The notes beneath the pieces were generated by a model. That model was given only the letters and a program-made list of their open reading frames with translations. It ran no database searches and was not told where the DNA came from. 60,060 bases of DNA, taken from the NCBI GenBank assembly GCA_021608145.1, contig JAKIHM010000014.1, forward strand, positions 1 to 60,060, read 5' to 3'. Within the stretch, counting starts at the first letter, position 1. Every line of letters begins with the position of its first letter. Of this stretch, positions 25,044 through 35,818 are shown piece after piece. The DNA is from Thermovorax subterraneus (GTDB lineage: Bacteria; Bacillota; Thermosediminibacteria; Thermosediminibacterales; Thermosediminibacteraceae). Made by a program: the position numbers and the translations under genes.

Positions 25044-26471
25044 TCAACTCAAAAGTTCTTTTAATATTTTATTTACCAGCTGAGGATTTGCCTTGCCCCG
25101 GGTTTCTTTCATTATCTGCCCGACTAGGAATCCTAAAGCTTTTTCTTTGCCTTTTTTGTAGTCCTCCACCGATTTTGGATTTTCTTCAATAACCTTCCTT
25201 GCTATCTTTTCAAGTTCTGCCTCGTCCGAGATCTGGATCAAGCCTTTTTCCTTTACGATGACCTCCGGGTCCCTGCCGGTATCGAACATTTCCCTGAAAA
25301 CTTCTTTGGCTATCTTTCCGCTTATCGTACCGTTATCTATCATTTTCAGCATTTTTACGAGCTGTTCAGGTTTAAAAGGTATTTCATCAACTTCTCTGCC
25401 GGTCTCGTTTAATATTCCCAGCATTTCAGACATTACCCAGTTGCTGACGGTTTTGGGATCGTGGTATTGGGAAACGCATTCCTCAAAGAAATTTGCAAGG
25501 GCCTTCGAAGCCGTTATTACTTCAGCGTCATAAGCTGGCAGTCCGTACTCCTCCATATATCTTTTTTTCCGAACATCGGGTAGTTCAGGAAGTTCGGACT
25601 TAAGTTTTTCAACCCATTCTCTATCTATAACTATCGGCACCAAGTCGGGGTCCGGGAAGTACCTGTAGTCGTGGGCCTCTTCCTTGCTCCTTAGCGGAAT
25701 CGTAATACCCCTTGCCTCATCCCAGCGGCGAGTCTCTTGAACAATAGCCCCACCCGATTCCAAAATTTCCCTCTGGCGTTTTTCCTCATATTCAAGACTT
25801 CGCCTTACAGCTCTGAAAGACCCCAGGTTCTTGAGCTCTACCTTCGTCCCAAACTTGTCGGACCCCTTTGGCCTCAGTGAGATATTGGTATCGCATCTCA
25901 GAGATCCTTCTTCCATCTTGCAGTCGGAAACTTCAATATACTGGAGGATGGTCTTGAGCTTATTGAGGTAAAGCCACGCCTCTTCTGGAGTGCGTATATC
26001 TGGTTCAGAAACAATTTCTATCAATGGAACACCGGTGCGGTTTAGGTCCACAAGCGAATATGACTTACCTTCCTCGTGGATGAGCTTTCCCGCATCCTCT
26101 TCCAGGTGGATTCGGTTTATGCCTATGCGTTTTGTTTTGCCGCCTACTTCGATTTCGATGTAACCCTTTCTAGCAAGAGGCAAATCGTACTGCGAAATCT
26201 GGTATGCTTTAGGCAGGTCGGGGTAAAAGTAATTCTTTCTGTCGAATTTGGAAAACTCCGGTATCTCGCAGTTTAATGCCAAGGCTGCCTTTATGGCGTA
26301 TTCCACCGCTTTCTTATTCAGCACGGGCAAAACCCCCGGCATTCCAAGGCAAACGGGGCAACAGTGGGTATTAACCTCGCCGCCGAATTCGGTGGTGCAG
26401 CTGCAAAACACCTTGGATTTAGTAAGAAGTTCTACATGAACCTCAAGGCCTATTACCGTTTCGAATTCCAT
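25044..26471 (-). CDS. gatB: Aspartyl/glutamyl-tRNA(Asn/Gln) amidotransferase subunit B
   Basis: About 475 residues. [47 protein letters not shown] and the C-terminal YqeY-like tail ([24 protein letters not shown]) are diagnostic. GatB carries the kinase step and tRNA binding in converting Glu-tRNA(Gln) or Asp-tRNA(Asn). I start at ATG 26471, with GGGGGTG upstream, rather than the longer in-frame start at 26489. It follows gatA by 17 bp. Confidence 0.95.
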   Translation of the reverse strand: MEFETVIGLEVHVELLTKSKVFCSCTTEFGGEVNTHCCPVCLGMPGVLPVLNKKAVEYAIKAALALNCEIPEFSKFDRKNYFYPDLPKAYQISQYDLPLARKGYIEIEVGGKTKRIGINRIHLEEDAGKLIHEEGKSYSLVDLNRTGVPLIEIVSEPDIRTPEEAWLYLNKLKTILQYIEVSDCKMEEGSLRCDTNISLRPKGSDKFGTKVELKNLGSFRAVRRSLEYEEKRQREILESGGAIVQETRRWDEARGITIPLRSKEEAHDYRYFPDPDLVPIVIDREWVEKLKSELPELPDVRKKRYMEEYGLPAYDAEVITASKALANFFEECVSQYHDPKTVSNWVMSEMLGILNETGREVDEIPFKPEQLVKMLKMIDNGTISGKIAKEVFREMFDTGRDPEVIVKEKGLIQISDEAELEKIARKVIEENPKSVEDYKKGKEKALGFLVGQIMKETRGKANPQLVNKILKELLS

Positions 26472-26488
26472 CTTTACACCCCCATCCA

Positions 26489-27937
26489 TTATAGTGCAGG
26501 TTTTTTGGTATGGAAATCGGTGGCCCGTTCAAAGGTATACGCCGCCCTTATTATCGTAGCTTCATCGAAGGGTTTCCCTATTATCTGAAGCCCTATCGGC
26601 AAACCGCCCGAAAATCCGCATGGAATCGATATTGCAGGAAGCCCCGCCATGTTAACCGGAATGGTGCAAACATCTGACATGTACATCTTTAATGGATCGC
26701 CGGTTTTTTCTCCTATCCTGAAAGCCGGAGTTGGCGCGGTTGGGGCAATAATCACGTCGTATTTTTCAAAAGCCTTATCAAAATCGGCCTTTACAAGGGT
26801 CCTGACCTTCTGAGCTTTAAGATAATATGCATCATAATAACCCGAACTCAAGGCATAAGTCCCCAGCATAATCCTGCGCTTTACTTCCCTGCCGAAACCT
26901 TCGCTTCGCGTTTTTTTGTATAGGTCTATGAGATCGTCGTAATCTATCGCCCTCACTCCGTATCTGATGCCGTCATAGCGAGCAAGGTTGGAACTGGCTT
27001 CCGCCGGCGCTATTATGTAATAGGCCCACAGGGCGTACTCCGTGTGCGGCAGCGATATTTCTTCAACACAAGCTCCCAGGTTTTCAAAAACGCCTGCCGC
27101 AGACAAAACGGCCTCCCTTACCTCCGGCTCTATCCCTTCTCCCAGATATTCCTTGGGGAGACCCATTTTCATGCCTTTGACATCTTCCACAAGGCTTTTC
27201 GTGAAGTCCGGCACCGGTAAATTAACGGAAGTGGAGTCCCTTTCATCCCACCCTGCTATGGCGTTCAACACCATGGCGCAGTCAGTCACATCCTTCGTTA
27301 TGGGGCCTATCTGGTCCAGGGAAGAGGCATAGGCCACGAGGCCGTATCTTGAAACCCTGCCGTAGGTCGGTTTAAGACCCACAACACCACAGTACGAAGC
27401 GGGCTGTCTTATGGAACCCCCGGTATCCGAACCTAAAGCGAATATGCATTCGTCCGCCGCCACTGCCGCCGCCGAACCGCCGGAGGAACCTCCCGGGACC
27501 CTGTCCACATCCCAGGGGTTTCTGGTCGCAAAAAAACCGGAATTTTCCGTGGACGAGCCCATCGCAAACTCGTCCATATTGGTCTTTCCTATTATTACCG
27601 CCTTTTCAGATTTTAATTTTTCGCAAACCGTAGCATCGTAAGGCGGCACAAAATTCGCGAGGATTTTGGACGCGCAGGTGGTTTTCAGGTCTTTAGTGCA
27701 TATATTGTCTTTTATGGCTACGGGGATTCCCGCCAGCGGACTTGAAAAATCCCCCTCTTTATCTACCTTCTTGCTTATTTCCAATGCTCTCTCTTTATCG
27801 ACAGTTAAAAAAGCCTTTATGTCTTCCTCCACCTTATCTATCCTATCTAACACAGCTTTCGTGAGCTCTTCGGACGAAATTTCCCTCTTTGAAAGGAGCT
27901 CATGCGCTTCATGGATGGTGAGTTTGCTCAAATTCAA
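26489..27937 (-). CDS. gatA: Aspartyl/glutamyl-tRNA(Asn/Gln) amidotransferase subunit A
   Basis: A 482-residue amidase-signature protein that supplies ammonia from glutamine. The Ser-cisSer-Lys triad lies in [21 protein letters not shown] and [17 protein letters not shown]...[17 protein letters not shown]. The start is TTG at 27937 with GGAGGT seven bases upstream. It is between gatC and gatB in the operon. Confidence 0.95.
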   Translation of the reverse strand: MNLSKLTIHEAHELLSKREISSEELTKAVLDRIDKVEEDIKAFLTVDKERALEISKKVDKEGDFSSPLAGIPVAIKDNICTKDLKTTCASKILANFVPPYDATVCEKLKSEKAVIIGKTNMDEFAMGSSTENSGFFATRNPWDVDRVPGGSSGGSAAAVAADECIFALGSDTGGSIRQPASYCGVVGLKPTYGRVSRYGLVAYASSLDQIGPITKDVTDCAMVLNAIAGWDERDSTSVNLPVPDFTKSLVEDVKGMKMGLPKEYLGEGIEPEVREAVLSAAGVFENLGACVEEISLPHTEYALWAYYIIAPAEASSNLARYDGIRYGVRAIDYDDLIDLYKKTRSEGFGREVKRRIMLGTYALSSGYYDAYYLKAQKVRTLVKADFDKAFEKYDVIIAPTAPTPAFRIGEKTGDPLKMYMSDVCTIPVNMAGLPAISIPCGFSGGLPIGLQIIGKPFDEATIIRAAYTFERATDFHTKKPAL

Positions 27938-27957
27938 CGCTTCTACCTCCGTTTCCG

Positions 27958-28248
27958 TTAATCTTCTATAATTCTGGGTACTTTAAAGAAGCCCCGTTCT
28001 TTTTCGGGAGCGTTCTTCAATGCCTCCTCCCGCGGGAGGCTTTCCTTTACCACATCCTCGCGGAAGACGTTTTTAAGCGGGATAATATGGGCAGTCGGAG
28101 GCACATCGGTGGTATCAAGCTCGTTTAATTTGTCCATGTAATCCAAAATGGAACTGAGCGTATTTGCCATCTCGGCTTTCTCTTCCTCTGAAAGATAGAG
28201 CCTTGCAAGATTTGCCACGTGTTCCACAGTCTCTATGGTGATCTTCAC
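27958..28248 (-). CDS. gatC: Aspartyl/glutamyl-tRNA(Asn/Gln) amidotransferase subunit C
   Basis: A 96-residue Gat[48 protein letters not shown] is the typical sequence. It stabilises GatA-GatB. It starts with GTG, and is the first gene of the gatCAB operon. Confidence 0.93.
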   Translation of the reverse strand: MKITIETVEHVANLARLYLSEEEKAEMANTLSSILDYMDKLNELDTTDVPPTAHIIPLKNVFREDVVKESLPREEALKNAPEKERGFFKVPRIIED

Positions 28249-28298
28249 GCTTTCACCCTCTTTTTAAAATTTACTTGTCCTTCTTTCTAACGGTTATA

Positions 28299-28327
28299 AT
28301 TTTATCATTTCGGGTTTAAATGCACAA
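28299..28327 (-). promoter_or_regulatory. Candidate gatCAB promoter
   Basis: On the minus strand TTGTGC (28327-28322), a 17-bp spacer and TAAAAT (28304-28299) lie about 50 bp before gatC. Between here and 28590 I see only AT-rich non-coding DNA. Confidence 0.5.
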
Positions 28328-28589
28328 CCTTTGGAAAAATATCTACATTGGAACCGATCGCATGGGGAAATATTAATCATTTGCAGTATATTGCCCTATA
28401 GGGTATAATCTTAATTAGAATATTTAGGAAAAGGATCGAGGTTGTAATGTGCCATAGTTTCGTTCAAAAGCTTTTTATTTCTGGTCAGGTTATCCCAGGG
28501 TAACGAAGAAATGTCAAAAAGTAAAGAAACGTAATTAGAAAGCTGATCCAAAACAACCACAGGCATAGAACCAATTGTGGTATGATAAA

Positions 28590-29011
28590 AGTGTACTGGA
28601 CTCCGATTATTTGGACTTAAACGACTAGTACTCCCCGACTCGCATTATTTCTTAAAATTTCTTCGTAGAATTTGCTTGGCGTCATATATTCTAGCGATTG
28701 ATGAGACCTTATAGTATTGTATTCCATCATAAACTTATCATGTTTATAAACGAGCCATAGCCGGCAAATTCATGAAGCTCAACAAACTCTTTCTTCAATA
28801 ATATCCTGAAAAATCACTCTATGTTCGGATTTCTCTCCGGTGATCTCACAGGTATTCGCTCGTGTAATGTACCCTGGCGTTTGCAAAACTCCTGAAATTC
28901 CTTGGATTTAAACTGTGGCCCATTATTTGTCCGGATCGTGAGATTTCCTTGAATACTCCTCGCGATTATGGATTTTAAAACTGTTTTTACAAAATCACGA
29001 CCTGTTAGCAA
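28590..29011 (-). pseudogene. IS3-family transposase (OrfB) remnant, 3' half
   Basis: On the minus strand, LTIRTNNGPQFKSKEFQEFC and HERIPVRSPERNPNIE match the rve integrase core of IS3 OrfB, followed in a shifted frame by EYNTIRSHQSLEYMTPSKFYEE, the usual C-terminus. A stop and frameshift separate the two parts and the 5' half is absent. The possible element end is near 28590. It abuts the start of the CdaR-type regulator gene and may have replaced that gene's original upstream region. Confidence 0.75.
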
Positions 29012-29092
29012 GTTTTTCTTCGAGGGTAAAGTTTTTATGAAGACCTATAAAAACTTTTGGCAATACCACGATACTGTTCTGGGGGAAGCTAT

Positions 29093-30344
29093 ATGATTCT
29101 AACACCTTCTTTAGCAACTGATATAGTTGAAAAAATAAAACAAATAATTGGATATGACATAAATATCATGGATAACATGGGAATTATTATTGCAAGTACA
29201 GATCCAAAAAGAGTAAACTCTTATCATAAAGGTGCTGAAAAAGTTATTAGGACAGGCAAAATTATAGAGATAACTGAGGAAGAGGCAAAAGTTTCTGAAG
29301 GTATTAAACCTGGAGTTAACCTCCCAGTTTCTTTCAATGACAAAATAGTTGGGGTTGTTGGAATAACTGGAGATCCATCTATAGTCAGACAATTCGGTGA
29401 AATAGTTAAAGCTATGGTAGAGTTAATGTTACAACAAACTTTTCTGATACAACAACTACACATGGAGTTAAGTGCAAAAGAGCGATTTTTATATGACCTA
29501 CTACATGGAAACTTCTATAATACTGATGATGATCAAATTATTATGCGTGGAAAGGTTTTTGGATTAGATCTAACAATCCCCCGGGTATGCGCTGTTTTTG
29601 AGATTGATTGTCTAAAAGAAAAAATAAATAAGAATGAAAAATCTGAGGAAAAGACTGGTATATCAAAATATTTCCATCAAACTTTAAATAAAAAGTTTGA
29701 AAACATCATCGAAGAATATATTAATAGAAATATGGATATAACTGTGACGCTAGGAAATAATAATTTTGCTATCCTTTTTGCCTTAAAAGATTCTAGAAAA
29801 TACAGACAAGAGGTAAAACAAATTGTCCGCTTATGCGAAAACATTATTAAAGAAATAAAAACAAAGTCTAGTGTCGAAATATATGCTGGCATTGGATCTA
29901 ATTACACTTCGGTTAGAGAGCTGACAAAGTCATTTAAAGAAGCTATAAAGGCAATCCAAATTGGCAAAGTTGTGAATAGTTATGGAATTTACATCAATTC
30001 TCAAAAAAAACAACGTGTTTTATATTGATGATCTAGGTTTATACCTCTTAATAGACAGTATTCCTGATGAAATTTCCAATAAATTTGTAGAAAAATATTT
30101 AGGAGTAAGTCATAATTTAAATGATCTGTTAGATCCAACATTAAGAGAAACATTATTTAAGTTTTTCAAATGCAACCTTAATGTCAGCAAAGCTTCAAAA
30201 GAACTTTATATTCATCGAAATACTTTACTATATAGGCTTGATAAAATTTACAGCCTCACTAACCGAGATCCGCGGATCTTTAGTGATGCCATTGACCTAA
30301 TAATCGGTGTATTAATTAGTGCTTTAAAAAAATATAAAGTATAA
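29093..30344 (+). pseudogene. CdaR-type transcriptional regulator, split by a frameshift
   Basis: Residues 1-130 are a sugar-diacid-recognition (Diacid_rec) domain (LATDIVEKIKQIIGYDINIMDNMGIIIAS, KPGVNLPVSFNDKIVGVVGITG). A GGDEF-like middle and a C-terminal PucR/CdaR HTH (NVSKASKELYIHRNTLLYRLDKI) follow. Reading frame is lost at an A8 run (30003-30010). With seven A's the protein would run through as INSQKNNVFYIDDLGLYLLI. It may be a real mutation, a sequencing error, or a slippery site. ATG at 29093 has GGGGGAA upstream. It converges on operon 1, of which it is a plausible activator. Confidence 0.8.
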
Positions 30345-30375
30345 AGTCTGATTGAAATTCAGACTTTATACTTTA
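30335..30375. terminator. Bidirectional terminator between cdaR and operon 1
   Basis: A perfect 17-bp stem (30335-30351 with 30359-30375) and a 7-nt loop overlap the end of the cdaR reading frame and lie 11 bp past the operon 1 stop codon. A/T-rich flanks on both sides suit termination in both directions. Confidence 0.75.
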
Positions 30376-30385
30376 TCATTTTCAA

Positions 30386-31369
30386 CTATTTTCTATTTTT
30401 TAACACATCTTTATTTACCAAATTTGGCGGTATCTCTCCTTTTAACCCCGCCACTAAATTTTCGGCGGCCATAATTGCCATCTTTGTCCTTGTCGCCACA
30501 CTGGCACTGCCTATATGTGGGAGGAGGACTACATTGTCAAGTCTTAATAGCGGATTATCCATACTAGGCGGTTCAGGATCCATCACATCCAGCCCTGCTC
30601 CAGCAATTCTATTGTTTACCAACGCTTCATAAAGAGCTTTTTCATCCACTATAGGACCCCTTGCAGTATTGATCAGAATGGCATTCTTCTTCATAAGGCT
30701 TAAGGTCTTTTCGTTGATAAGATGTCTTGTTTGAGGAGTTAGTGGCACGTGTATACTTACAAAATCCGATTCTTTCAATAGTTTTTCAAGAGTTACAAAC
30801 TCCAATCCTAACTCCTGTTCAGCTTTTTCGTTTCTCACCTGATCATAATACATAACTTTCATGTCAAATCCTTTTGCTCTTTTTGCTACAGCATACCCTA
30901 TTCTTCCTAAACCTATCAGCCCCAGAGTAGCCCCATATATATCCTGCCCCAACAGCAGCATAGGTCCCCATGTCTTCCACTTACCAGCTCTCACAAACTT
31001 ATCTCCTTCTACAATTCTCCTGGCAGTGGCCATTAGGAGGGCAAAGGTTAAATCTGCGGTTGTTTCTGTCAAAACTCCAGGAGTGTTTGTCACCATTATA
31101 CCCCTTTTTGTTGCTTCCTCTAAGTCTATATTATCATATCCTACGGCATAATTGCTAACAATCTTTAATTTTTTTGCTCTGTCCATTAATTCTGCATCAA
31201 TTTTATCTGTAAGAAGTGATAATAAACCGTCGACCTCTTCAACTTCTTTCAATAAAACCTCTCTTGGAGGCGGCAATTCTTCTTGCCATACTTTAATATC
31301 CGCCATTTCTCTCAAGATGTTTAATCCTTCTTCTGGGATAATCCTTGTAACAAAAACTTTTGATTTCAC
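30386..31369 (-). CDS. D-isomer 2-hydroxyacid dehydrogenase (glyoxylate/hydroxypyruvate reductase-like)
   Basis: A 327-residue NAD(P)-dependent dehydrogenase. The Rossmann motif is [17 protein letters not shown], the catalytic Arg is in [11 protein letters not shown], the Glu in MDPEPPS, and the His in LLPHIGSAS. Closest by pattern to glyoxylate/hydroxypyruvate reductases. In this operon it could reduce hydroxypyruvate or glyoxylate, or run toward glycerate for the kinase at 56.3 kb. GTG start after GGAG. Last gene of operon 1. Confidence 0.88.
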   Translation of the reverse strand: MKSKVFVTRIIPEEGLNILREMADIKVWQEELPPPREVLLKEVEEVDGLLSLLTDKIDAELMDRAKKLKIVSNYAVGYDNIDLEEATKRGIMVTNTPGVLTETTADLTFALLMATARRIVEGDKFVRAGKWKTWGPMLLLGQDIYGATLGLIGLGRIGYAVAKRAKGFDMKVMYYDQVRNEKAEQELGLEFVTLEKLLKESDFVSIHVPLTPQTRHLINEKTLSLMKKNAILINTARGPIVDEKALYEALVNNRIAGAGLDVMDPEPPSMDNPLLRLDNVVLLPHIGSASVATRTKMAIMAAENLVAGLKGEIPPNLVNKDVLKNRK

Positions 31370-31406
31370 GTTTTATCTACTCCTTTCTTCAATTTACTTC
31401 AAAAAT

Positions 31407-32570
31407 TTATTTCAAACCATCCATAGCCTTTCTAAGTATTTTTATAAGGTCGTCTACAGTAGACTTCCTTGGATTTACCGCCACATTTCCGCTGGTATAG
31501 GCTTCTTCTGCAATCGGTTTTAAATCTTCTTCTTTTACACCAAAATCCTTTAAACCCTCCACTATGCCTATGTCTCTCATCAATTTTTTAATAGCCTCTA
31601 CAGCCTTCATTCCCGCTTCCATCCTAGAAAGACCTGTAATATTTTCCTCAAAAATTACAGCTATTTCAGTAAATTTTTCAGGCACAGCCATAACATTAAA
31701 TTCCATTACATGCGGTAAAACAATGGCATTCGCCAGCCCGTGCGGTATGTTGAAATGAGCACCTAGCGGAGAAGCAAGTGCATGGGCAAGACCTAACCTT
31801 GTAACGTTAAAAGCCAAAGCTGCTATGGTGCTCGCCATAATCATATCTTCTCTGGCATCAAGATCATCGCCGTTTGCCACCGCTTTTCTCAAGCTACGGG
31901 CTATTAACTTCATCGAATGTAATGCCAGTGCTTCTGAGATTGGCTGTGTCGCTTTGCAAACGTAAGACTCGAGCGCATGAGTTAATGCATCCATTCCAGT
32001 AATAGCAGTAACTTTAGGTGGGAGTGACTTAGTGAGAAGGGGATCAACTATTGCAACTGTGGGCATCAAGTACCAACTTCCTACACCAGTTTTAAATTTT
32101 GTCTTTTTATCAGTTAATACTGACCAGTAAGTAGCTTCACTACCAGTACCCGCCGTAGTAGGTATTGCGATGATAGGCAGCGCAGGTCTCTTAATTTTTC
32201 CTATCCCGATATAATCGAAAATCTTCCCTTCATTTGTAACCATAGCAGCTACAGCTTTTGCAGAATCCATAGAACTGCCGCCACCGACTCCTATGGTTAT
32301 TTCGCAACCTGACTTTTTGGCGATCTCAGTTGCCCTTTCAATCATATCAATACCCGGATCGGATTCTACTTCATCAAACAGAACGTATTCTATATTTTCT
32401 TTTTTTAATGATTCTATAATACCATTTAATAGGCCTGCGTTAACAACACCTTTGTCTGTAACTATAAAAGCTTTTTTTACATTTAACTCCTTTACCTTTT
32501 CTCCTACCTTTTCCGAAGCGCCTCTCCCCATAATAATTTCAGTAGGCATTTTGTATACCTTTATGTCCAT
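31407..32570 (-). CDS. Iron-containing alcohol dehydrogenase
   Basis: About 387 residues of the Fe-ADH family. GGGSSMDSAKAVA binds NAD(P). Metal ligands are expected in the aspartate region before MPTVAIVDPLL and in MDALTHALESYV and HFNIPHGLANAIVLPHV. It probably reduces a short aldehyde formed by aldol cleavage (glycolaldehyde, lactaldehyde or glyceraldehyde) or oxidises the alcohol. I start at ATG 32570 with AGGGGG nine bases upstream, not at the TTG two codons earlier. Confidence 0.88.
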   Translation of the reverse strand: MDIKVYKMPTEIIMGRGASEKVGEKVKELNVKKAFIVTDKGVVNAGLLNGIIESLKKENIEYVLFDEVESDPGIDMIERATEIAKKSGCEITIGVGGGSSMDSAKAVAAMVTNEGKIFDYIGIGKIKRPALPIIAIPTTAGTGSEATYWSVLTDKKTKFKTGVGSWYLMPTVAIVDPLLTKSLPPKVTAITGMDALTHALESYVCKATQPISEALALHSMKLIARSLRKAVANGDDLDAREDMIMASTIAALAFNVTRLGLAHALASPLGAHFNIPHGLANAIVLPHVMEFNVMAVPEKFTEIAVIFEENITGLSRMEAGMKAVEAIKKLMRDIGIVEGLKDFGVKEEDLKPIAEEAYTSGNVAVNPRKSTVDDLIKILRKAMDGLK

Positions 32571-32591
32571 CTTCAAAAACCCCCTAAAATT

Positions 32592-34430
32592 TTATACTAA
32601 TTCTAATTCTTTGAGTTTTGACTCTCTTGGGATTCCCTCTTCACTCCACCCACGATACTCATAATAATCGCTTAGCATTTTGCCTAATGGAGGCAAATTA
32701 ACTGTAATTCCTGGACCTTCTCTCTTTAAAGTAAGGAATCGCATTGGGAGTATATCATCTTTTCTGGAAATGCCGCATTTTACATTAAACATCCTTTTTA
32801 TATTGAAAATTCTCTCTCCGGTAGTCATCAATTCTTCAAAGGAATAATCTTCCCACCCTATTACATCTTTTATCCATTCAACGACTGTGCTTATTTTTAA
32901 ACCTCCTTGCAACATAAATTTGCAAAGTTTTAATGAATCGAAAACACCCATAAGATTTTGCATCTTTGCCACAAACTCGGCTTTTCCATCAACTAAAAGT
33001 CTATCATGGGGTTTGTCGTATCCCAATTCTGGCATAGCAAATACTCTCTCAAACCCATGAGTAAATCCCGCAAGATGACATGCTCCTCGATTTGATGTAG
33101 CATATGAAAGAGCTACCCCATTATACGCTCTCGGATCATGCGCAGGAGGCTCAAGCCCCTTAACATGGAGTGCATACTCTTCAGCAAGTCCACCAATTTC
33201 TTTTGCAGCCTTTCTCACACCCTCAGCTAAAATTCTACCTATACCACGCCTTTCTGCTATCATTTTTACCAATTCAACCATTGCTTCAGCATTGCCAAAT
33301 CTTAAATCCAGTCCTCCGGTATCCTGTTTTGTTATAATTCCCTTCTCATAAAGTTCCATCGCAAAAGCTATAACTCCACCAGTTGTTATAGTATCCATTC
33401 CGTAACGGTTGCATAGTTCATTTGCATAGGCTATTGCCTCAAGTTCATCTATAAGGCATAACCCCCCTAGAGTGCCAAGGGTCTCATATTCGGGTCCGGC
33501 TCCTTCGACTCCCTTGTAAGGCCCGTTTTCAATTTTCACCACTCTTCCGCAACCTATTATGCATCCTTTACAACGGTAATTTCCAACTAGGATAGTTTCT
33601 GCCATCCTTTGGCCGGAAATTTTTTCAGCTCCTTCTGGCCAACGTCCAACTTTCCAATTACCCAAAGGGAAGTTTCCGTAACTTTCATGACCAATAACGC
33701 CGCCGCCCGTTCCAAACTTTGTCATATTAACTGTAGCTTCTTTTATTCCCGGTGCTATATTCCTGATAGATTTAATCAATCTTTCTTTGTCATATACCTC
33801 AACATTTTTTGAACCCTTAACTGTGATAGCCTTTAGATTTTTTGCTCCCATTACAGCTCCTATTCCACATCTGCCCAGAGCCCGACCGTCTTTACCATCC
33901 GTCATGATTGCAGCAAACTTTACCAAATTTTCACCAGCAGGCCCAATGCTCATAACCTCTACATCTGCCGCCAATTCCTTTTTTAATAATTCATCAGTTT
34001 CATAAGTATCTTTACCCCAGATGTGTCTTGCATCTTTTATCTCTATCTTTGAATCTTCTATATATATGTAAACCGGACTTTCAGCTTTTCCTTCTATGAT
34101 TATACCGTCATATCCTGCTCTCTTTAATTCATATCCCCATGAACCTCCGACGTCTGATTCCGCAAAAATACCCGTTAAAGGTGATTTTGTAACAGCAGCA
34201 TGCCTTCCAGAAGTAGGTATATTCGTCCCGCAAAAAGGACCTGTTAAAAAGAATATTTTGTTTTCATGCCCAAGAGGGTCTATTCCAGGATTAACTTCAT
34301 CATACATTAATTTTGCCCCAAGGCCGCTTCCACCCAAATACTTTCTCCATAATTCCTCTTTAATAGTTTCTAGAGAATAGGTTTTATTAGTCAAATTTAT
34401 TCTTATTATTTTATTCCAGTAGCCGTACAT
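32592..34430 (-). CDS. Aldehyde:ferredoxin oxidoreductase (tungsten/molybdopterin)
   Basis: About 612 residues of the AOR family, which oxidises aldehydes to acids and reduces ferredoxin, using a W- or Mo-bispterin and one Fe4S4. GYWNKIIRINLTNKTYSLE and GPFCGTNIPTSGRHAAVTKSP are family N-terminal motifs. CKGCIIGC (CxxCxxxC) with a distal Cys in SLKLCKF are the cluster ligands. EYETLGTLGGLC and HVKGLEPPAHDPRA belong to the pterin-binding part. ATG at 34430 follows GGGAGGTC. A MoaD-like gene directly precedes it. The likely substrate is the aldehyde from the aldolase step. Confidence 0.93.
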   Translation of the reverse strand: MYGYWNKIIRINLTNKTYSLETIKEELWRKYLGGSGLGAKLMYDEVNPGIDPLGHENKIFFLTGPFCGTNIPTSGRHAAVTKSPLTGIFAESDVGGSWGYELKRAGYDGIIIEGKAESPVYIYIEDSKIEIKDARHIWGKDTYETDELLKKELAADVEVMSIGPAGENLVKFAAIMTDGKDGRALGRCGIGAVMGAKNLKAITVKGSKNVEVYDKERLIKSIRNIAPGIKEATVNMTKFGTGGGVIGHESYGNFPLGNWKVGRWPEGAEKISGQRMAETILVGNYRCKGCIIGCGRVVKIENGPYKGVEGAGPEYETLGTLGGLCLIDELEAIAYANELCNRYGMDTITTGGVIAFAMELYEKGIITKQDTGGLDLRFGNAEAMVELVKMIAERRGIGRILAEGVRKAAKEIGGLAEEYALHVKGLEPPAHDPRAYNGVALSYATSNRGACHLAGFTHGFERVFAMPELGYDKPHDRLLVDGKAEFVAKMQNLMGVFDSLKLCKFMLQGGLKISTVVEWIKDVIGWEDYSFEELMTTGERIFNIKRMFNVKCGISRKDDILPMRFLTLKREGPGITVNLPPLGKMLSDYYEYRGWSEEGIPRESKLKELELV

Positions 34431-34457
34431 TATTATTGACCTCCCTCCTCCTAACAT

Positions 34458-34736
34458 TTAGCCTCCACTTAAGGAACCAAAAAAATCTATCACATCGTTT
34501 TCAAAAATTTCTTCATTTAGAAAAATAACTTTGCCGTTTCTTACCGGAACTAGATTTCCATAAACTCTATCCCTATCCTCATCAGACGGCAGCAAATCCT
34601 TTACTTGAGGGTATTTTTTCATAAATTCTTTAAGTACATCTTTAAAACTTGCTGAAGTTCCCTCAACTTCTAAATTTATCTCTTTTTTGTTTAAAATAAT
34701 CGAATAAGGTGGAAATAAATTTATTTTTATTATCAT
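34458..34736 (-). CDS. MoaD/ThiS-like sulfur-carrier protein
   Basis: About 92 residues with a ubiquitin-like pattern ending in the GG tail (DVIDFFGSLSGG) used for adenylation and thiocarboxylation. MoaD donates sulfur to molybdopterin, the dithiolene that holds W or Mo in AOR. Its position directly before the AOR gene suggests a dedicated carrier. I start at ATG 34736, with AAAGGTG upstream, rather than the GTG four codons earlier. It lies two bases from the Ldh2-type gene. Confidence 0.85.
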   Translation of the reverse strand: MIIKINLFPPYSIILNKKEINLEVEGTSASFKDVLKEFMKKYPQVKDLLPSDEDRDRVYGNLVPVRNGKVIFLNEEIFENDVIDFFGSLSGG

Positions 34737-34750
34737 CTTTTTTATCACCT

Positions 34751-35818
34751 TTAATCAAATAGGTCTGTATTTACACTATAGCTTCTACCCAGTTCTTTTA
34801 GTTCTTCAATTACTGGTAATGTAAGCGGGATTCCTTTTTCTAGTCTCTCTTTTTGTGTTTTATACTCTATTTCTCCAGGCAGATATATTTCTTCGACATT
34901 TTTTGCTTTAGGCGAGTTTTTAATCTCTTCTATCATATTGTCAATGCGATGCTTAAATACCTCTACATCTACAAATTTTCTGATATCTATTGCCGCAAAA
35001 CAATGCCCTACATTTTGAGGTTCAACAAAATTTTCATAAAGATTGCCTATATAGGGTCCATAGGCGGCACCAGACAAAATCCCACATAATATGTCGAGTA
35101 ACAGCGATATGGCATACCCCTTGGGACCGCCGAAGGGAAGCACGGAACCTTCTAGAGCTTCCTTCGGATCTGTAGTTATTTCTCCTTCTTTATTAATTGC
35201 CCAACCTTCAGGAATTTTTTGGTTATTTTTTTCTGCTAATATTATTTTCCCTCTCGCTACAACACTTGTAGCCATATCTATTACGATCGGCAGCCTTTTT
35301 CCAGCAGGTATTGCAAAAGAAAAGGGATTTGTCCCAAAAAAGGGCTTAATTCCTCCCCATGGTGCCATTGTTGATGGAGCATTAGATGCGGCAAATCCTA
35401 TCATGTCATAATCTAAAGCCATCATGGAATAAAATGCAGCGGTACCAAAATGATTGGAATTATTAACTGCAACGAAAAAAATTCCCTTTTCTTTTGCAGC
35501 ATTAATTGCATATTTCATTGCATAATGTCCCACAACTGCACCCATGCTATTGCACCCATTTATTACTGCCACGCTTCCGGCTTTTTTTTCAAACTTTATA
35601 TTACATACTGGCTCAACCAGCTTAAGCTTTAATCGCTTCATATAAATGGGTATGCGGCTAACCCCGTGAGAATCAACCCCGCGAAGATTGGCTTGTACAA
35701 GGTTGTCGACAATAATCTCGGCCTCATTTGTGGGAACTCCTTCTCTTTCAAAAAGTTCAACTCCAAACTTTTTTATCAGCTTATGATCTATATACTTTAC
35801 GTTATCATTCAACTCCAT
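34751..35818 (-). CDS. Ldh2-family oxidoreductase (malate/L-lactate/2,3-diketogulonate reductase-like)
   Basis: A 355-residue NAD(P)-dependent enzyme of the Ldh_2 family. VQANLRGVDSHGVSRIPIYMKRL holds the conserved catalytic DSHG, and NNSNHFGTAAFYS, MAPWGGIKPFFGTNPFSFAIP and LEGSVLPFGGPKGYAISLLLDIL are family blocks. Relatives include YiaK, malate dehydrogenase and ureidoglycolate dehydrogenase. With TRAP, FGGY kinase and aldolase genes nearby, a YiaK-like role on a keto acid is plausible. Its start overlaps the RraA-like gene by 14 bp. Confidence 0.88.
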   Translation of the reverse strand: MELNDNVKYIDHKLIKKFGVELFEREGVPTNEAEIIVDNLVQANLRGVDSHGVSRIPIYMKRLKLKLVEPVCNIKFEKKAGSVAVINGCNSMGAVVGHYAMKYAINAAKEKGIFFVAVNNSNHFGTAAFYSMMALDYDMIGFAASNAPSTMAPWGGIKPFFGTNPFSFAIPAGKRLPIVIDMATSVVARGKIILAEKNNQKIPEGWAINKEGEITTDPKEALEGSVLPFGGPKGYAISLLLDILCGILSGAAYGPYIGNLYENFVEPQNVGHCFAAIDIRKFVDVEVFKHRIDNMIEEIKNSPKAKNVEEIYLPGEIEYKTQKERLEKGIPLTLPVIEELKELGRSYSVNTDLFD

